A program made the translations under genes and the position numbers. This document shows, piece after piece, positions 1 to 10,400 of a DNA stretch of 64,000 nucleotides. Where the stretch lies: contig CM026554.1 of assembly GCA_015143295.1 (NCBI GenBank), forward strand, positions 30,145,531 to 30,209,530, in the 5' to 3' direction. Each line of letters starts with the position of its first letter. Position 1 is the first letter of the stretch. The notes under the pieces are model-generated. The model was not told the DNA's origin and made no database searches. It was given only the letters and a program-made list of their open reading frames with translations. Source of the DNA: Tetracentron sinense. Its lineage: Eukaryota > Streptophyta > Magnoliopsida > Trochodendrales > Trochodendraceae.

Positions 1-1049
1 GACCAAAGAGCATGTCCATGCAAAGTATACTAAGTTACTTGAGAAAAGAAAAGGTCCGACTAAAATAGCAAGATCAATCAAAGTAGAAACCGATAGACCA
101 AGATCATATAATTGGAAAGACTCCTCTCAAAAGGGCCCACTATTGAGACAAGTTGTAAATTGGAGCCAATTTTGGTAAGACCCTTATATGGGGCCCACTC
201 CAGATTCTAGCAATCCAACCAAAATACCCACCAGTGGAAGTATATATATGTCTTTTTGATGGATATAAATATTAAAAACATGTCTGACTTATCGGTTTTG
301 CACCGGTTTTGCCAAAGTAAATTACGGGGACCACACCAATGAAATTTCGACACATTTGGAAAGAGAAATAAAGTTAAAATAAAATAATAGTTTCACTACC
401 ATGTGTCAAGTTGCAATTGGGCCGTCAATCGGGAAGAGGACCCTATGGTCTGTTTTCCATTTTCCTTTTGTTAGTAGTGTCACCTGTTTCAATCACTAGA
501 TGCACAAAAAAACACAGGTGCGTAATTAGCGTAATTCGTGTTATAGGAACAAACCCATTGTTTACGGGTGCGGAATAAGCGTAATTTGCGTTACAGGAAC
601 AAACCCATTGTTTAGTTCCCCTGCTAGATCTTGTTGATCTTGTTTATTGCGGAATAAGCGTAATAGACATAGTTTTTGTTAAACTGTGTTTGATTAAATA
701 ATCTTATTGCAGGGACAGTTAGTGTCATTTTAACAATAGATTTTCATTAAATAGCTAATTCAAGAATACATGTGGCTTATTTATCAACCCTTACAAATTC
801 TTATCCATTAACTTGCATGAGAGTAGGCCTTAATGCCAATCAAAATAGGGTTTTAGAGTAAAGTGACACGTGTAATTTTTTGGGTATAGGTTTAGATACC
901 AAATGAAATTATTGTTCCCAGAGAGAATGCATGAGGAATTAAAGTTTTTTTTTTTTTTGGTATATATAGGTAAGGGAAAACTAAATACACACAATCAGAC
1001 CTAAGTTAACCGCCAAGTTACCATAAGTGTAAACCCACTCACTCACTCC
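1..1049. other. Intergenic, with a short tandem duplication and a retroposon-like tail
   Basis: No coding region is supported. Two units of about 49 bp lie in tandem at 517-614, each holding GCGTAAT and GGAACAAACCCATTG; a partial third copy of the first half lies near 647-668. A T run at about 945-958, followed by sequence reading ACCGCCAAGTTACCATAAG, resembles the minus-strand tail repeat also present at about 13330-13515 and 23705-23960. It is probably the 3' end of a retroposon. Confidence 0.5.
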
Positions 1050-1210
1050 AAAAGGGCCTGGCTATTGTAAGAGTTGTAGACCCATAGGACTAACAAAAGG
1101 GCCGGCTAATGGAAGAGTTGTGGACCCTTAGAAGTAACAAAAGGGTTGTGGACCCTTAGAACTAACTAAAGGGCCGGCTAATGGAAGAGTTGTGGACCCT
1201 TAGGACTAAC
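1050..1210. repeat. About 44-bp minisatellite upstream of the Kunitz gene
   Basis: Four units share the frame AAAGGGCCGGCTAATGG, then AGAGTTGTGGACCC, then TTAGGACTAAC. They begin at about 1050, 1095, 1139 (internally shortened) and 1167. The array ends about 85 bp before the TATA-like box, so it lies in the presumed promoter of the broken Kunitz gene. Confidence 0.75.
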
Positions 1211-1238
1211 AAAATCCTTTATTCCAATGCCCAAAAAT

Positions 1239-1298
1239 GGTTGAAAACAGCCGCTACCCATGCTCTATGGTTGAAAACAGCCGCTACCCATGCTCTAT
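1239..1298. repeat. Perfect 30-bp tandem duplication at the Kunitz core promoter
   Basis: Two identical 30-bp units (1239-1268 and 1269-1298) abut each other. The second runs directly into the TATATAA at 1296-1302, so the duplication lies immediately upstream of the core promoter. Identity of the two units suggests a recent event. Confidence 0.85.
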
Positions 1299-1302
1299 AT
1301 AA
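1296..1302 (+). promoter_or_regulatory. TATA box of the Kunitz gene
   Basis: TATATAA lies 32 bp before the ATG at 1334. This allows only a very short leader, which would still be compatible with a start near 1328. It is the only good TATA-like site just ahead of the signal-peptide ATG. Confidence 0.5.
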
Positions 1303-1333
1303 TTCTATCCCATCTTATCTAAAAACTAATTCC

Positions 1334-1955
1334 ATGAGGATCACCTTAGTTCTATCAGCACTCTTCCTCTCCTCTATGAACCTGCTGCCATCGCAGCCGG
1401 CTGGCGCTGATCAGACTGCAACCGGCACAACTCTGCTCGACATCAACGGTCGAATAGTCCAAGCAGGCACCAACTATTATGTCCTCCCTGTCATCCGCGG
1501 GAGAGGAGGTGGGTTGGCACTTGCATCTCGAAACAGAACTTGCCCATTCAATGTTGTGCAGGAAAACTTCGATTTTTCTAATGGTCTTCCACTGAAAATT
1601 TTCCCGACCGACATAAGTGAGAAAGTCATACAGTTATCGACCGATGCGAACTTCATGTTCTACTGCTGCAACAATTTGTGTTCAGTGGACAGTATGGAGG
1701 CTAGGAGGGGTCGACGGCATGAATGGACGGAGGTATGTGACTAGCGGTGGAGTGATGGGGAATCCGGGTATCAAGACAGTAAGCAACTGGTTTAAGATAG
1801 AGAGGTATATGGATAATTACAAGATTGTTTTTTGTCCTAGTGTTTGCAGTTCATGCAAGGTTGTTTGTGGTGATGTGGGTGTCTTCTATGAAGGTGAGAA
1901 GATATGGTTGGGTTTGAGTGATGCGCCACTTCTTGTTATGTTCAAGAAGGTGTAA
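1334..1955 (+). pseudogene. Kunitz (STI/miraculin-like) proteinase inhibitor, frameshifted
   Basis: From ATG 1334 the reading gives a signal peptide of about 25 residues (hydrophobic, ending PAGA). The Kunitz beta-trefoil N-terminus follows: a TTLLDINGR-like strand, then YYVLPVIRGRGGGLALASR, then a Cys before PFNVVQE. At about 1658-1662 the frame is lost. The C-terminal half continues one frame over with TICVQ, a TVWRL strand, YVTSGGVMGNPG, NWFKIE, YKIVFCPSVC and CKVVC, DVGVFYE, ending at 1955. Family knowledge: such proteins are secreted or vacuolar serine-protease inhibitors of about 200 residues made of one exon, as here. The break is best explained by loss of two bases (or gain of one). 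In the original frame a stop appears at about 1742, removing the second half with its cysteine pair. It is either a recent pseudogene or a sequencing error; all other family landmarks are intact. Confidence 0.88.
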
Positions 1956-3111
1956 GTTAGAGCGTCTATGCTCATAATAAATTAATCTCAATATTTGATG
2001 ACTACACCCATCACTCAAAATTTCACATTTGCACCCAAAATAGAAAATAATGTCATTGTCTTCTAACTTTTATTCTTCTATCATTTCTGACTAAGTACCC
2101 TAGCTAGCTTTCTTTTTCCTATTTGCTCTAATCCTCTTCATTTACTCCGACCAGTAGGTGCCCCAAGACAAGGCACATGCTTTAATTTTATATCAATTTC
2201 TTAATATAAATAACCATGAAGAAAAGAGCATGGTCAAACAAGCAATACCCTTATTTTATAAGCCGCACAAATTTTGTTTGATTTTGTTACGGGAAGTCAT
2301 GCTAGCTACATTAGATAAAAGGCCATTTAAGTTAAATTTTGTAAGTTGATTTGAAAAACTAATTAGGAGAGAGAGAACCATATTTGTTTCATTTTTCTAT
2401 TCAGATGAGAAATTATCGACCCCATTAGCAACAAGAGCGGTGGGAGCACTAGCGACGACATCGGTTGCTAGAGTAGGAGAATAAGACTGGCACTAGGACG
2501 AGAGAAGAGAAGATGTCAACTTTTATGATTTAATGTCCGGATGGAGTATTTAGTTTTTGGCGACCCTTGAGCTTTTGCTTTCTGTAAATTTATACATGGG
2601 GATAGTCTTTCCCCTTTGTACATTCCCCTTCTGTAAATTCTTCTTTACAAATACTGAGAGTTTGCTCTCTAGCTAGGAGACCACTATGACTTACCAATGG
2701 CCCGCTCTTTTTTGCAAGAACTTCTCGTTCTCCCAAGAGCCACCACTCTTCATGAGAACCACTAAGGCTCTCCCTGAATGCAATCCGCTCTCCCTAGAAG
2801 CTCTAAACACTCACACCTGTAACTTACATAAGTTACATCAAATCTAATCCTAACATATAACTTTATAATAATAGAGTTTTATACAAAATAAAATTCTAGG
2901 CAAATCCTAAGAGGCCAAAGAAGTAGGATGTATGTTATGGAGAATATGGTGAAAACTTCATCGTCACTACAAATTCATTCTTCTAATTCAATTTTGAAGC
3001 TTGTTTTGACTAAAATTCATTATGCTTCTTCTTCTTTTTTATCATATCTTTCTAATCTTTGCTGATGAATTTTTATAAGGTGCATACCCTTTAAACTGGC
3101 GACTTTTTTTA
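1956..3111. other. Intergenic, no gene seen
   Basis: AT-rich 3' flank of the Kunitz gene. It contains only short open frames without recognisable protein character. No tandem or inverted repeat stood out. Confidence 0.5.
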
Positions 3112-4282
3112 GGTTGTGTTTGGATTTGTGGAAATGGAATTGACCCAAAGAATTGAATTAATTCTATGGAATTGAAATCCGTTAAATTGAATTGTATCGA
3201 ATTTATAATTCTTTCATTTGGATGCAGTACTATTAGATGAAATTGAACTGCAAAAAAATTAAACTTCAATGTTTGGGTGCACTAAAATTAAGTAAAAATA
3301 TTTTGAATATAGTAATAAGAATATATAATGATTTAAATGGCATATCTATTAAATTTAGATATTATTATAATTTATAATTATTAATTATTGTGTGTATCAA
3401 ATTTAAATATTATAATTTTATGTCTTAAATTATTATTTAGATAAGACATTTAGTAATTTTTAAATATAAGTATAAAATTTTATATTGAATATAATAATAA
3501 GGATATATAATTATATAAGTAATATATTTATTAAAATTTTAGATATTATTAAAATTATTATTTTATGTATTAGTTTAAAATTATTATTATTTTATGTATT
3601 AAATTCATATTAACATAAGATAATAATGAGAAATTATAATAATATTAAATCGCATTAAATTATTATTTATTATAATTTATAAAACTATTTATTAATTTAT
3701 AATATTGTTATTTGATAACATAAATTATTATTTTATATATTAAATTATTATTTATATAAATATTATTATTTATTATTTTATAATAATTATTATTTAATAT
3801 ATTTAATTTTTATTTTTAAATTTAAATATTATTATAATTTATAATTATTATTGTTGTATGTATTAAATTACTATTGACATAAGTTATATAGTAATTATTA
3901 AATATAACTTTAAATTTATAATTCGGATATAACAAAATATAACTATGTAAGTAATTTATTAATTAAATTTAAATATTACTATAGTTTATAGCTATTTTTA
4001 TGTATTAAATTATTATTCATTTAAATTACAAGTTAGGTTGTTGGAGAGAGATTTTCATAAGTTTCGCGTCTCTCCCCAAATCCGCAAAAGTGTGCCAAAT
4101 AACACCCTTTAGTAAGGATATGAATTTTATTCATTTAGCATATGAAATTAGTGCTTTAAGTCCATGTGAAATTAATAATTCTAATTCTAGCCTTTTTTTT
4201 ATAGTAAAGTCAAATCATAGAATTGGAATTTAAGAAAAAAATTGACAATTTCGTCCACCAATTCCACAAATCCAAACGCACC
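3112..4282. mobile_element. AT-rich non-autonomous DNA element with terminal inverted repeats
   Basis: The left end reads GGTTGTGTTTGGATTTGTGG and the right end, on the other strand, GGTGCGTTTGGATTTGTGG, so about 20 bp of imperfect inverted repeat bound roughly 1.17 kb. The interior is extremely AT-rich with repeated ATTATTATTTAT-type runs and no coding potential. The ends resemble the GGGTGCGTTTGG termini of plant Tourist/Harbinger or hAT MITEs. TTA precedes the left end but no matching duplication is clear on the right, so the superfamily is uncertain. Confidence 0.6.
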
Positions 4283-4717
4283 AATAAAGTCATGCTTATG
4301 AAAATAGCTCCAAACGGATATCCCAATCTGTTGCACAAAGTTCGATTTTGAGAGAAGCAATGTACAATCAAACTCAGAACACTCCACCGCCTTTTCTGGA
4401 TCTGTGATTGTTATGATATCCCTTAGTCACTACCGTCTGCTTCCGAGCTTATTCTTTTCATTTAGTTAAAAGAATTCCATGTTTTTTAGGCTTACATCAT
4501 TCCTTGTGCATAGATTGTACTTTGTTCCTTACCCCCAAGTCCATGGAGGCCTGTTATTTGATCTGTAGCCATTGACAATATAGTCTTTAAATGTCCGTCC
4601 ATCTTGGACGTAATTTTCCAAATTATAGCATTCTTGTTTAATTCTAATTGTGCTTCCAAGTAGCTTCTTACATTTTATGCTTATTCTTATGATGAAGTAA
4701 AATTTGCTACTTTGAAG
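4283..4717. other. Intergenic between a DNA element and a solo LTR
   Basis: About 430 bp with no supported gene. The sequence resumes on the far side of the solo LTR, at 6900. Confidence 0.4.
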
Positions 4718-4722
4718 ATGAC

Positions 4723-6894
4723 TGTGAGTACCTGAATTTTAACCGCCTGTTCCCGATCAAGGTGAATCCGATAAGGAGCAGCGATAAATTGTAATTAGGT
4801 TTTGAGTCGCTACCTATCTAATTCTGAGGGAAATAGGTTCCTGAAATGGTTGGATAAGACATAGTCTGGAAGTCAAAGGTTAAGGTAAGGGATTCAGTTG
4901 AGTTAGTAGAAGGAGTTAGGCACCCCTAAACTCCCATTCGAAGATGGTTACCTACTCCCTAAGTCTGAATTAAATAAAAGAAATCATAAAGAAATTTTCA
5001 ATTTAATCTATATGCTAAGCAATGTAATATTAACTAAAATAAATGAATTGAGATGAACAGGGTAGAAATGGAATAGGGATTCTATCCTAGGGGGACTGAA
5101 CCCGATCAGGGTTGCCTACGTATACACTGTCAGTGGAATCAAGCCGCACGTAGTTTCGGATGAGAGTTGATGTTTTGATTTGACTGGACTAGATTGTGGG
5201 TGATTGAAAAGTTTGAGCGGTTTTTGCTTTTATTTGAGGAGCGAAATGTTGGATGATTTGATTTGATGGATTTCACTAATTTGGGAATGAAATGGCCTTT
5301 TAAGCTCATGCTGAGGAGCAATGGGGTAGTTTAAGTTCATGCTGAGGAGCGTTTGGAGGTGGGTATTTGAACAGGGTTTGAACTAAGGCTCTGACAAGGG
5401 TTTGACTAGGTAGATAGAGTTTAACTAGGGTTAAGCTAGGATTTACCTAAGGTTTAGGTAGGTTGTAACCAGGGTTTACCTAGGGTTTAGATAGGTTTAG
5501 CTAGGGTTAACTAGGGTTTAGGTAGGGTTTAATCAGGATTAACTAGGGTTTAATCAGAGTTTAACTAGGGTTAATTAGGACTTAACTAGGGTTTAACTAG
5601 GGTTAATTGGGTTTTATCAGGATTAACTAGGGTTTAATCACGGTTTTTGGGCAGAGGTTCAACGAGGCGAGACTAGTTTTGAACTGGAATTTGGGCAGGG
5701 GTTCGACTAGGTGAGGCTATATTTGAACTGGGATTTGGGCAAGGGTTCGACTACGCAAGGCTATATTTGAACTAGAATTTGGGCAGGGAGTTCGACTAGG
5801 CGAGGCTATATTTGAACTGGAATTTGGATAGGGATTCGACTAGGCGAGACTATGTTTGAACTGGAATTTGGGCAGAGGTTTGACTAGGCGAGGCTATATT
5901 TGAACTGGGATTTGGGCAGGGGTTCAACAGGCAAGCAGTCTAAGTATTTAAAAGCAATAAAGCGATTTTAAAAAATTGATAAAAGACTAAAAAGACAGAG
6001 TTTGGCGAGATTTTATCTTCCGGGAAACCCAAAAGGATCTCTAAAAAGAACTCCCGAGAATCGACCATTCGCAATCGACGTTCTTGGGAATCCGAAACGC
6101 TACAAGGAGCTTTGAAGAAGAAAAGGAAGAGAGAGGAGTGAGAATGAGTGAATTTTGAAGGAATTGAGGGGGGGTATTTATAGTGTTTCGGAATAGTGCC
6201 CGCATCGTTTAAAAGGGCACGATTTATTATATTTTAATGAATAGTAAAGTGGTGTGAACAATAGGGCGGCAACACGGATAATACCAAATTCGCGCCATTT
6301 TAAACAGTAAGATTTACTATATTTTATTATTAATAAAAATAATAATAAAAAATGAAGTTTGTGGGGCCCTCATGGGTCCGCGCCTTTTAAAAGGGCAAGG
6401 TTGCCTTTAGGGCCCTGTTTGCCCTTCAAAAAATTGATTTTTTGGGTTTTTTTTTGTTTATATTCCTATTTGCTGAAAAACTGTTTTTGTCGCTTTAAGC
6501 CCGTTTTGAGCCTGGAAATAATCGAAATTGAACTGACAAATCCACGAAAAATATTTAAAACAAAAAGTGAGTTTTGAAGTATTTTCCAAGGGTATTTTGG
6601 TCATTTTGCACTCTAGGGGCATTTTGGTCATTTTTTGTTTAAAACCCGTTTTAATCCCAAAAATAGCCAAAATTAAACTGATAAAATCCAGAAAAATATT
6701 TTTAATAACATATGAGTTTTTCAGAACTTTTCAGGGGTATTTTGGTCAATTTTCCGCTTTTGAGGCATTTTCTAGAAAGTAAAGCCTATTGAAATAGACT
6801 TTAAAGAGAGGTTTAAAAAGTGTTTTTGGTGAGTTTTTGAAAATGTTTGAAGGTGTTGGAGGTGCTAAAGGGGTGCAAAATTGGGGTGCTTACA
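4723..6894 (-). mobile_element. Solo LTR, 2172 bp, with 5-bp target duplication ATGAC
   Basis: The element begins TGTGAGTACC and ends GGTGCTTACA, imperfect inverted ends of the TG...CA type. The bases ATGAC occur directly before (4718-4722) and directly after (6895-6899). No internal region, primer-binding site or second LTR is present, so it is a solo LTR left by recombination. The terminal GGGGTGCAAAATTGGGG-TTACA matches the ends of the LTRs at 47744-49096 and 61650-63955, so all three are relatives. Orientation is inferred from the better TATA box, TATAAATA on the minus strand at 6175-6182. Confidence 0.85.
5380..5935. repeat. Two minisatellites inside the solo LTR
   Basis: From about 5380 to 5645 the sequence is a degenerate run of ACTAGGGTTTA/ACTAGGGTTAA words. 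From about 5648 to 5935 there are roughly six units of 44 bp, each with TTCGACTAGGCGAGGCTATA followed by TTTGAACTGGAATTTGGGCA. They are internal to the LTR and are not telomeric, because no fixed 7-bp period is present. Confidence 0.8.
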
Positions 6895-7683
6895 ATGACC
6901 TGTGTATCTAAACTGGGATGATGGCTTCTTAGAGTACCATATCTCTGTTCGGACTCCAAGTTATTGCCTTGGAAGACCATGGTGCCATTCACCTTTGTTT
7001 TGGATGCCTAAAATCCCTAATTTCAGGGCTTGGAGTTACTAGCCTCCGAGTTGATATATATATATATATAATGCAGAAGTTTAAAAGTGAGTATCCCGAT
7101 TTGAGAAAGTATGAGTCGCCGGAGTCCCGTAATGTTGGCAATTTTCCTTGACAGAGAAAAATGTTTCTGGGCAGTTTGCTGTTTTTCAACTTTGACAGTA
7201 CAAAAGAATGTCACAAATTCCATGATCAAGGTGATTTTCTCTAACATAAGAGATTTGTTTGGTTGGATTCATGGAATGGTGACTTATGATCACCATGCAT
7301 CATGCATGCCCACCTGATGAAAGCATTCCTTGTTACTGCTGTACTGGTTAAGTAACGTATGCGCTCCACGGATGTCGACTGTGTAAGGTAACCTGCCTCC
7401 ATGTCGTGCGTAATGATCATGAACAGCCCAATTGAGGTTCTTCATCCTAGGCGTCGCATTAACTCCATATCACCTAGTCTCTCCCAAACTGTAGCCTTTT
7501 CTAAACCTTAGTTGTTCTCTTTCAATCTTCTTGTAGGCCTCAAACCAATCCTACTCTTAATTGGAGCGATTGGAACTGAGTACGGAAGAGAGCGAGAGCG
7601 TCTATTTTAAATATAGCATAGTGTTAGGAGGAGCATGGAGCGAGATTTGAGAGTGGGAGCGCAAGGGTATTGCACGTTTTTGG
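6895..7683. other. Intergenic downstream of the PPR gene
   Basis: Contains a (TA)n tract at about 7052-7071 and small overlapping open frames on both strands with no family resemblance. It should include the 3' UTR of the minus-strand PPR gene just below 7684, but no clear poly(A) signal was identified. Confidence 0.4.
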
Positions 7684-9237
7684 CTAGTAAGGATTGGAAT
7701 CCAGCTTGAATTGCCCAAAAATCCCTTCTAAAACTGAGTATATTTCTTTGCGGAGGTAGTGCGTCTTATCTTCGACAAGAAATTCGTGAACAACACCGTT
7801 CACCTCGATCCAGCTACAACCAGGCTTTTTCTTAACTCTTCGATCCTTCATCATCTTCCTTGTCTTCAAGGCTTCTTCCCACCTATTTGCTGAACAAAAT
7901 ATTTTCCACAGAAGTATATATACCCCATCATCCTCTGGTTCTAATTCAATTATCTTCTTTCCCGCCATTTCAGCTAATCTCAAATTCCCATGGACTAAGC
8001 AAGCACTTAGCAATGATCTCCAGATCATGGCATCTGGGTCAATGGGCATCTCTCTGATCAACTCCTTTGCCTCTTCTACAAGCCCTGCACGACCAAGAAG
8101 ATCCACCATACATCCGTAATGCTTGATCCTGGGTTCAAAGCCGTAGACTTGGCTCATTCTGTCAAACCATATCTGACCCTCACTGATCAGTCCTGCATGG
8201 CTACAAGCTGATAGAACAGCAACGAAAGTTACCTTGTTTGGGGCTACTCCTAATTTTGACATCTCAGAGAAAACCTGAAGTGCATGGCTTCCATTCCCGT
8301 GAAGTGCAAATGCCGAGATCATTGTTGTCCATGAAAATACATCCTTCTCCGGCATTTCCCTAAAGATCTTTTCAGCCATATCAAGGCTTCCGCTCTTCGA
8401 ATACATATCAATCAGAGTGTTACACACAGTAACATCCATATTCAGATTGCTTTTGTTAATGTAACCATGGACTGTTTGGCCGAAATCCAGAGCCCCAATA
8501 TCAGCACAACCCGAGAGAGCAGCAACAATAGTGGTTGCTGTAGGAGGATCTTTGCCCTCATACTTCATTTGTTGAAAGAGTTCTAATGCCCGAATAGGGG
8601 TCCCACCCCGGATGTAACCCGTGATCATTGCAGTCCAAGAGATTGAATTTCTCTGCGGCATTCTATCGAACACACAGCGAGCAGATTCAAAGTCGTTACA
8701 CTTGATAAATCCATGAAGCAAGCTAGTCCATGTAACAACATTTTTTATTTCCATCTCCCTAAAAACAATCTGGGCTACTTCGATTACTCCATTTCTGCTG
8801 TACATATCGACGAGAGCATTACCCACGATTGGATCAGAACCCAATTCATGCCTGTAGATCATCCCGTGAACCATCTTTCCATGACCCAGATCTTCGTTTC
8901 GCCCGCAGGCAGAGAGAGCTCCGACAATTGAAAAGCTATCAGGTCTTAGACCCGATAAGATCAACTGGGAGAAGATCGAGAGGGCTTGGGATGGACGTTG
9001 GAGGTGTAAGTAGAGAGAGATGAAACAGGTCCAAGAGACTATATCTGGGTTTGGGATTTGATTGAAGACGGAGTGGGCTTCTATTGGTTTGCTGAATTTG
9101 CTGTAGTTGTTGAGGATTTTGCAAGCTAGAGGTTGGAAATGGTGGAGTCCTAGAGTTGTCACTTGGGCATGGATTTGCTTAAGCTGTTCCAAGTTTCCAC
9201 ACTTCTGGAGCAGGAAATGGCAGTTTGTTCGGTTCAT
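7684..9237 (-). CDS. Pentatricopeptide repeat protein, PLS class, E/E+ subgroup
   Basis: An intronless 517-codon frame typical of plant organellar PPR proteins. Residues 1-400 are consecutive PPR motifs of about 31-36 residues with hallmark pieces: NALVDMYSRNG, VVTWTSLLHGF, ISWTAMITGY, CNTLIDMYSKSGSLDMAEKIF, DVFSWTTMISAF, VTFVAVLSACSHAG. Residues about 400-470 form the E motif (DAMIWRSLLSACLVHGN, AGKKIIELEPEDDGVYILL) and about 471-500 the E+ motif (PGCSWIEVNGVVHEFLVEDKTH). It stops without a DYW deaminase domain. Family knowledge: E+ proteins bind organellar RNA and often recruit a deaminase in trans for C-to-U editing. The target RNA cannot be read from sequence. The N-terminus at MNRTNC leads straight into the first motif, so the targeting peptide is short or hidden. 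Confidence 0.95.
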   Translation of the reverse strand: MNRTNCHFLLQKCGNLEQLKQIHAQVTTLGLHHFQPLACKILNNYSKFSKPIEAHSVFNQIPNPDIVSWTCFISLYLHLQRPSQALSIFSQLILSGLRPDSFSIVGALSACGRNEDLGHGKMVHGMIYRHELGSDPIVGNALVDMYSRNGVIEVAQIVFREMEIKNVVTWTSLLHGFIKCNDFESARCVFDRMPQRNSISWTAMITGYIRGGTPIRALELFQQMKYEGKDPPTATTIVAALSGCADIGALDFGQTVHGYINKSNLNMDVTVCNTLIDMYSKSGSLDMAEKIFREMPEKDVFSWTTMISAFALHGNGSHALQVFSEMSKLGVAPNKVTFVAVLSACSHAGLISEGQIWFDRMSQVYGFEPRIKHYGCMVDLLGRAGLVEEAKELIREMPIDPDAMIWRSLLSACLVHGNLRLAEMAGKKIIELEPEDDGVYILLWKIFCSANRWEEALKTRKMMKDRRVKKKPGCSWIEVNGVVHEFLVEDKTHYLRKEIYSVLEGIFGQFKLDSNPY

Positions 9238-9470
9238 CTGTTAGTTGGAAGAAAGCCGTTAAGTCTCTCTCTTGGTCATTTTAAAAGAATGGGGACAGTG
9301 AGTGACCCACCAACGGTCGACTAGAACCATCTGATTCAGAGCTCAAATTTGAAGAGCAGTGCTACCCTATTTTCAGGCAAACCCTAATCTCACCCTCCAC
9401 CAATTATCTGCTCATTCTGTAATGATTCAAACACTCTCTCACCCAACGATGGAAAGTGGTTGGTGTGAAA

Positions 9471-9775
9471 GGAACCAAATCCTCTACGGTGGTGATTATC
9501 GGATTTCTAAAATCCGGTTATCACCTTGAGGGTGCCACGTTATCCCTTTTGACACCCCCCCTTGTTAAGATTCACTTACCCCTAGGGTTCACTCACCTAT
9601 CCCTGATTTTTAGGAAAATAATTTTAATTTTTTTTCAAATATTTAATATTTTTAAGACATTTTTAATATTTTTTTTAAGAAACTAAGGATTGGTGGGTGA
9701 ACCCTAACCAAGGTTAAGGGTTGTCAAAAAGGATACGTGGCTACCTCAAGGGTAAAATGTAGAAGATTTGGTTCC
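9471..9775. mobile_element. MITE of the CACGTG/TTAACC module family
   Basis: The ends are inverted: GGAACCAAATCCTCTAC at left and its near-complement at right. Just inside, both arms carry the module seen across the window: a CACGT-type word, CCCTTTTGACA, then (T)TAACC-GGTTA and GATTCAC/GGTGAACCC. The 305-bp element holds no coding sequence. No convincing target duplication was found, so it is old or belongs to a superfamily with a degenerate target. Confidence 0.65.
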
Positions 9776-9929
9776 AATTGAAATGGCTAGAGAAATTGAT
9801 TTTGCGATTATGAGGTTACGAGTGCTAGTCCCAACGTAATATTTTTTTCTCCAAATAAGGAGAATAGTGTCACTATTGTCACCCAGTAATAGGGAGATGG
9901 TTTGATACTTGTTGTCACCACCAATGTTA

Positions 9930-10073
9930 TCTGGTTTGTCAATTTGAATTCTGGTTCACGATTCGAAGCTCGGTTCGGTAGGGGTAGGATGAAATAAATC
10001 ATTTTTCGGTTCGTTTAGGTTCTTTAGTTTGGTTTGCTACCTTGATTCGCTACTTAAACATGTAAAAAAAAAA

Positions 10074-10145
<72 letters not shown>

Positions 10146-10400
10146 TTTAAACATGTAAACAATATATTACAAATACTTATTTGAAAAAAAAAAAACATTT
10201 TTATGAAATGTTTGTAAACTCACAAAGTATAAATCTATCAAACCTAAAGAAAAATTTCAATGAATTTGATTAAAAAATTTGACAAACTAATATTGTTCTG
10301 AAATTACTATGTGGTTCGCTTAATTTCACGAACCAATCTGAACCGAACCATGAACCATGAACCAGTCCAAATTCACGGTTCACTATAGAATGTAGCGAAC
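9930..10400. mobile_element. MITE-like inverted-repeat element containing a TA microsatellite
   Basis: Imperfect inverted arms (AATTCTGGTTCACGATTCG...GGTTCGG on the left; the complement of CCGAACCATGAACC...TTCACGGTTCAC on the right) enclose an AT-rich middle. The host sequence on both sides resembles 19085-19160, suggesting insertion into another repeat. Exact ends are uncertain. Confidence 0.5.
10079..10143. repeat. (TA)n microsatellite
   Basis: About 32 uninterrupted TA dinucleotides inside the inverted-repeat element. Confidence 0.97.

Noticed and set aside
2158..2349. 63-codon plus-strand frame after the Kunitz gene
   Set aside because: No family resemblance, AT-rich composition; expected by chance at this length.
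5380..5645. Telomere-like TAGGGTTTA words
   Set aside because: No fixed 7-bp period; the words are scattered inside an LTR with defined ends, so this is not an interstitial telomere tract.
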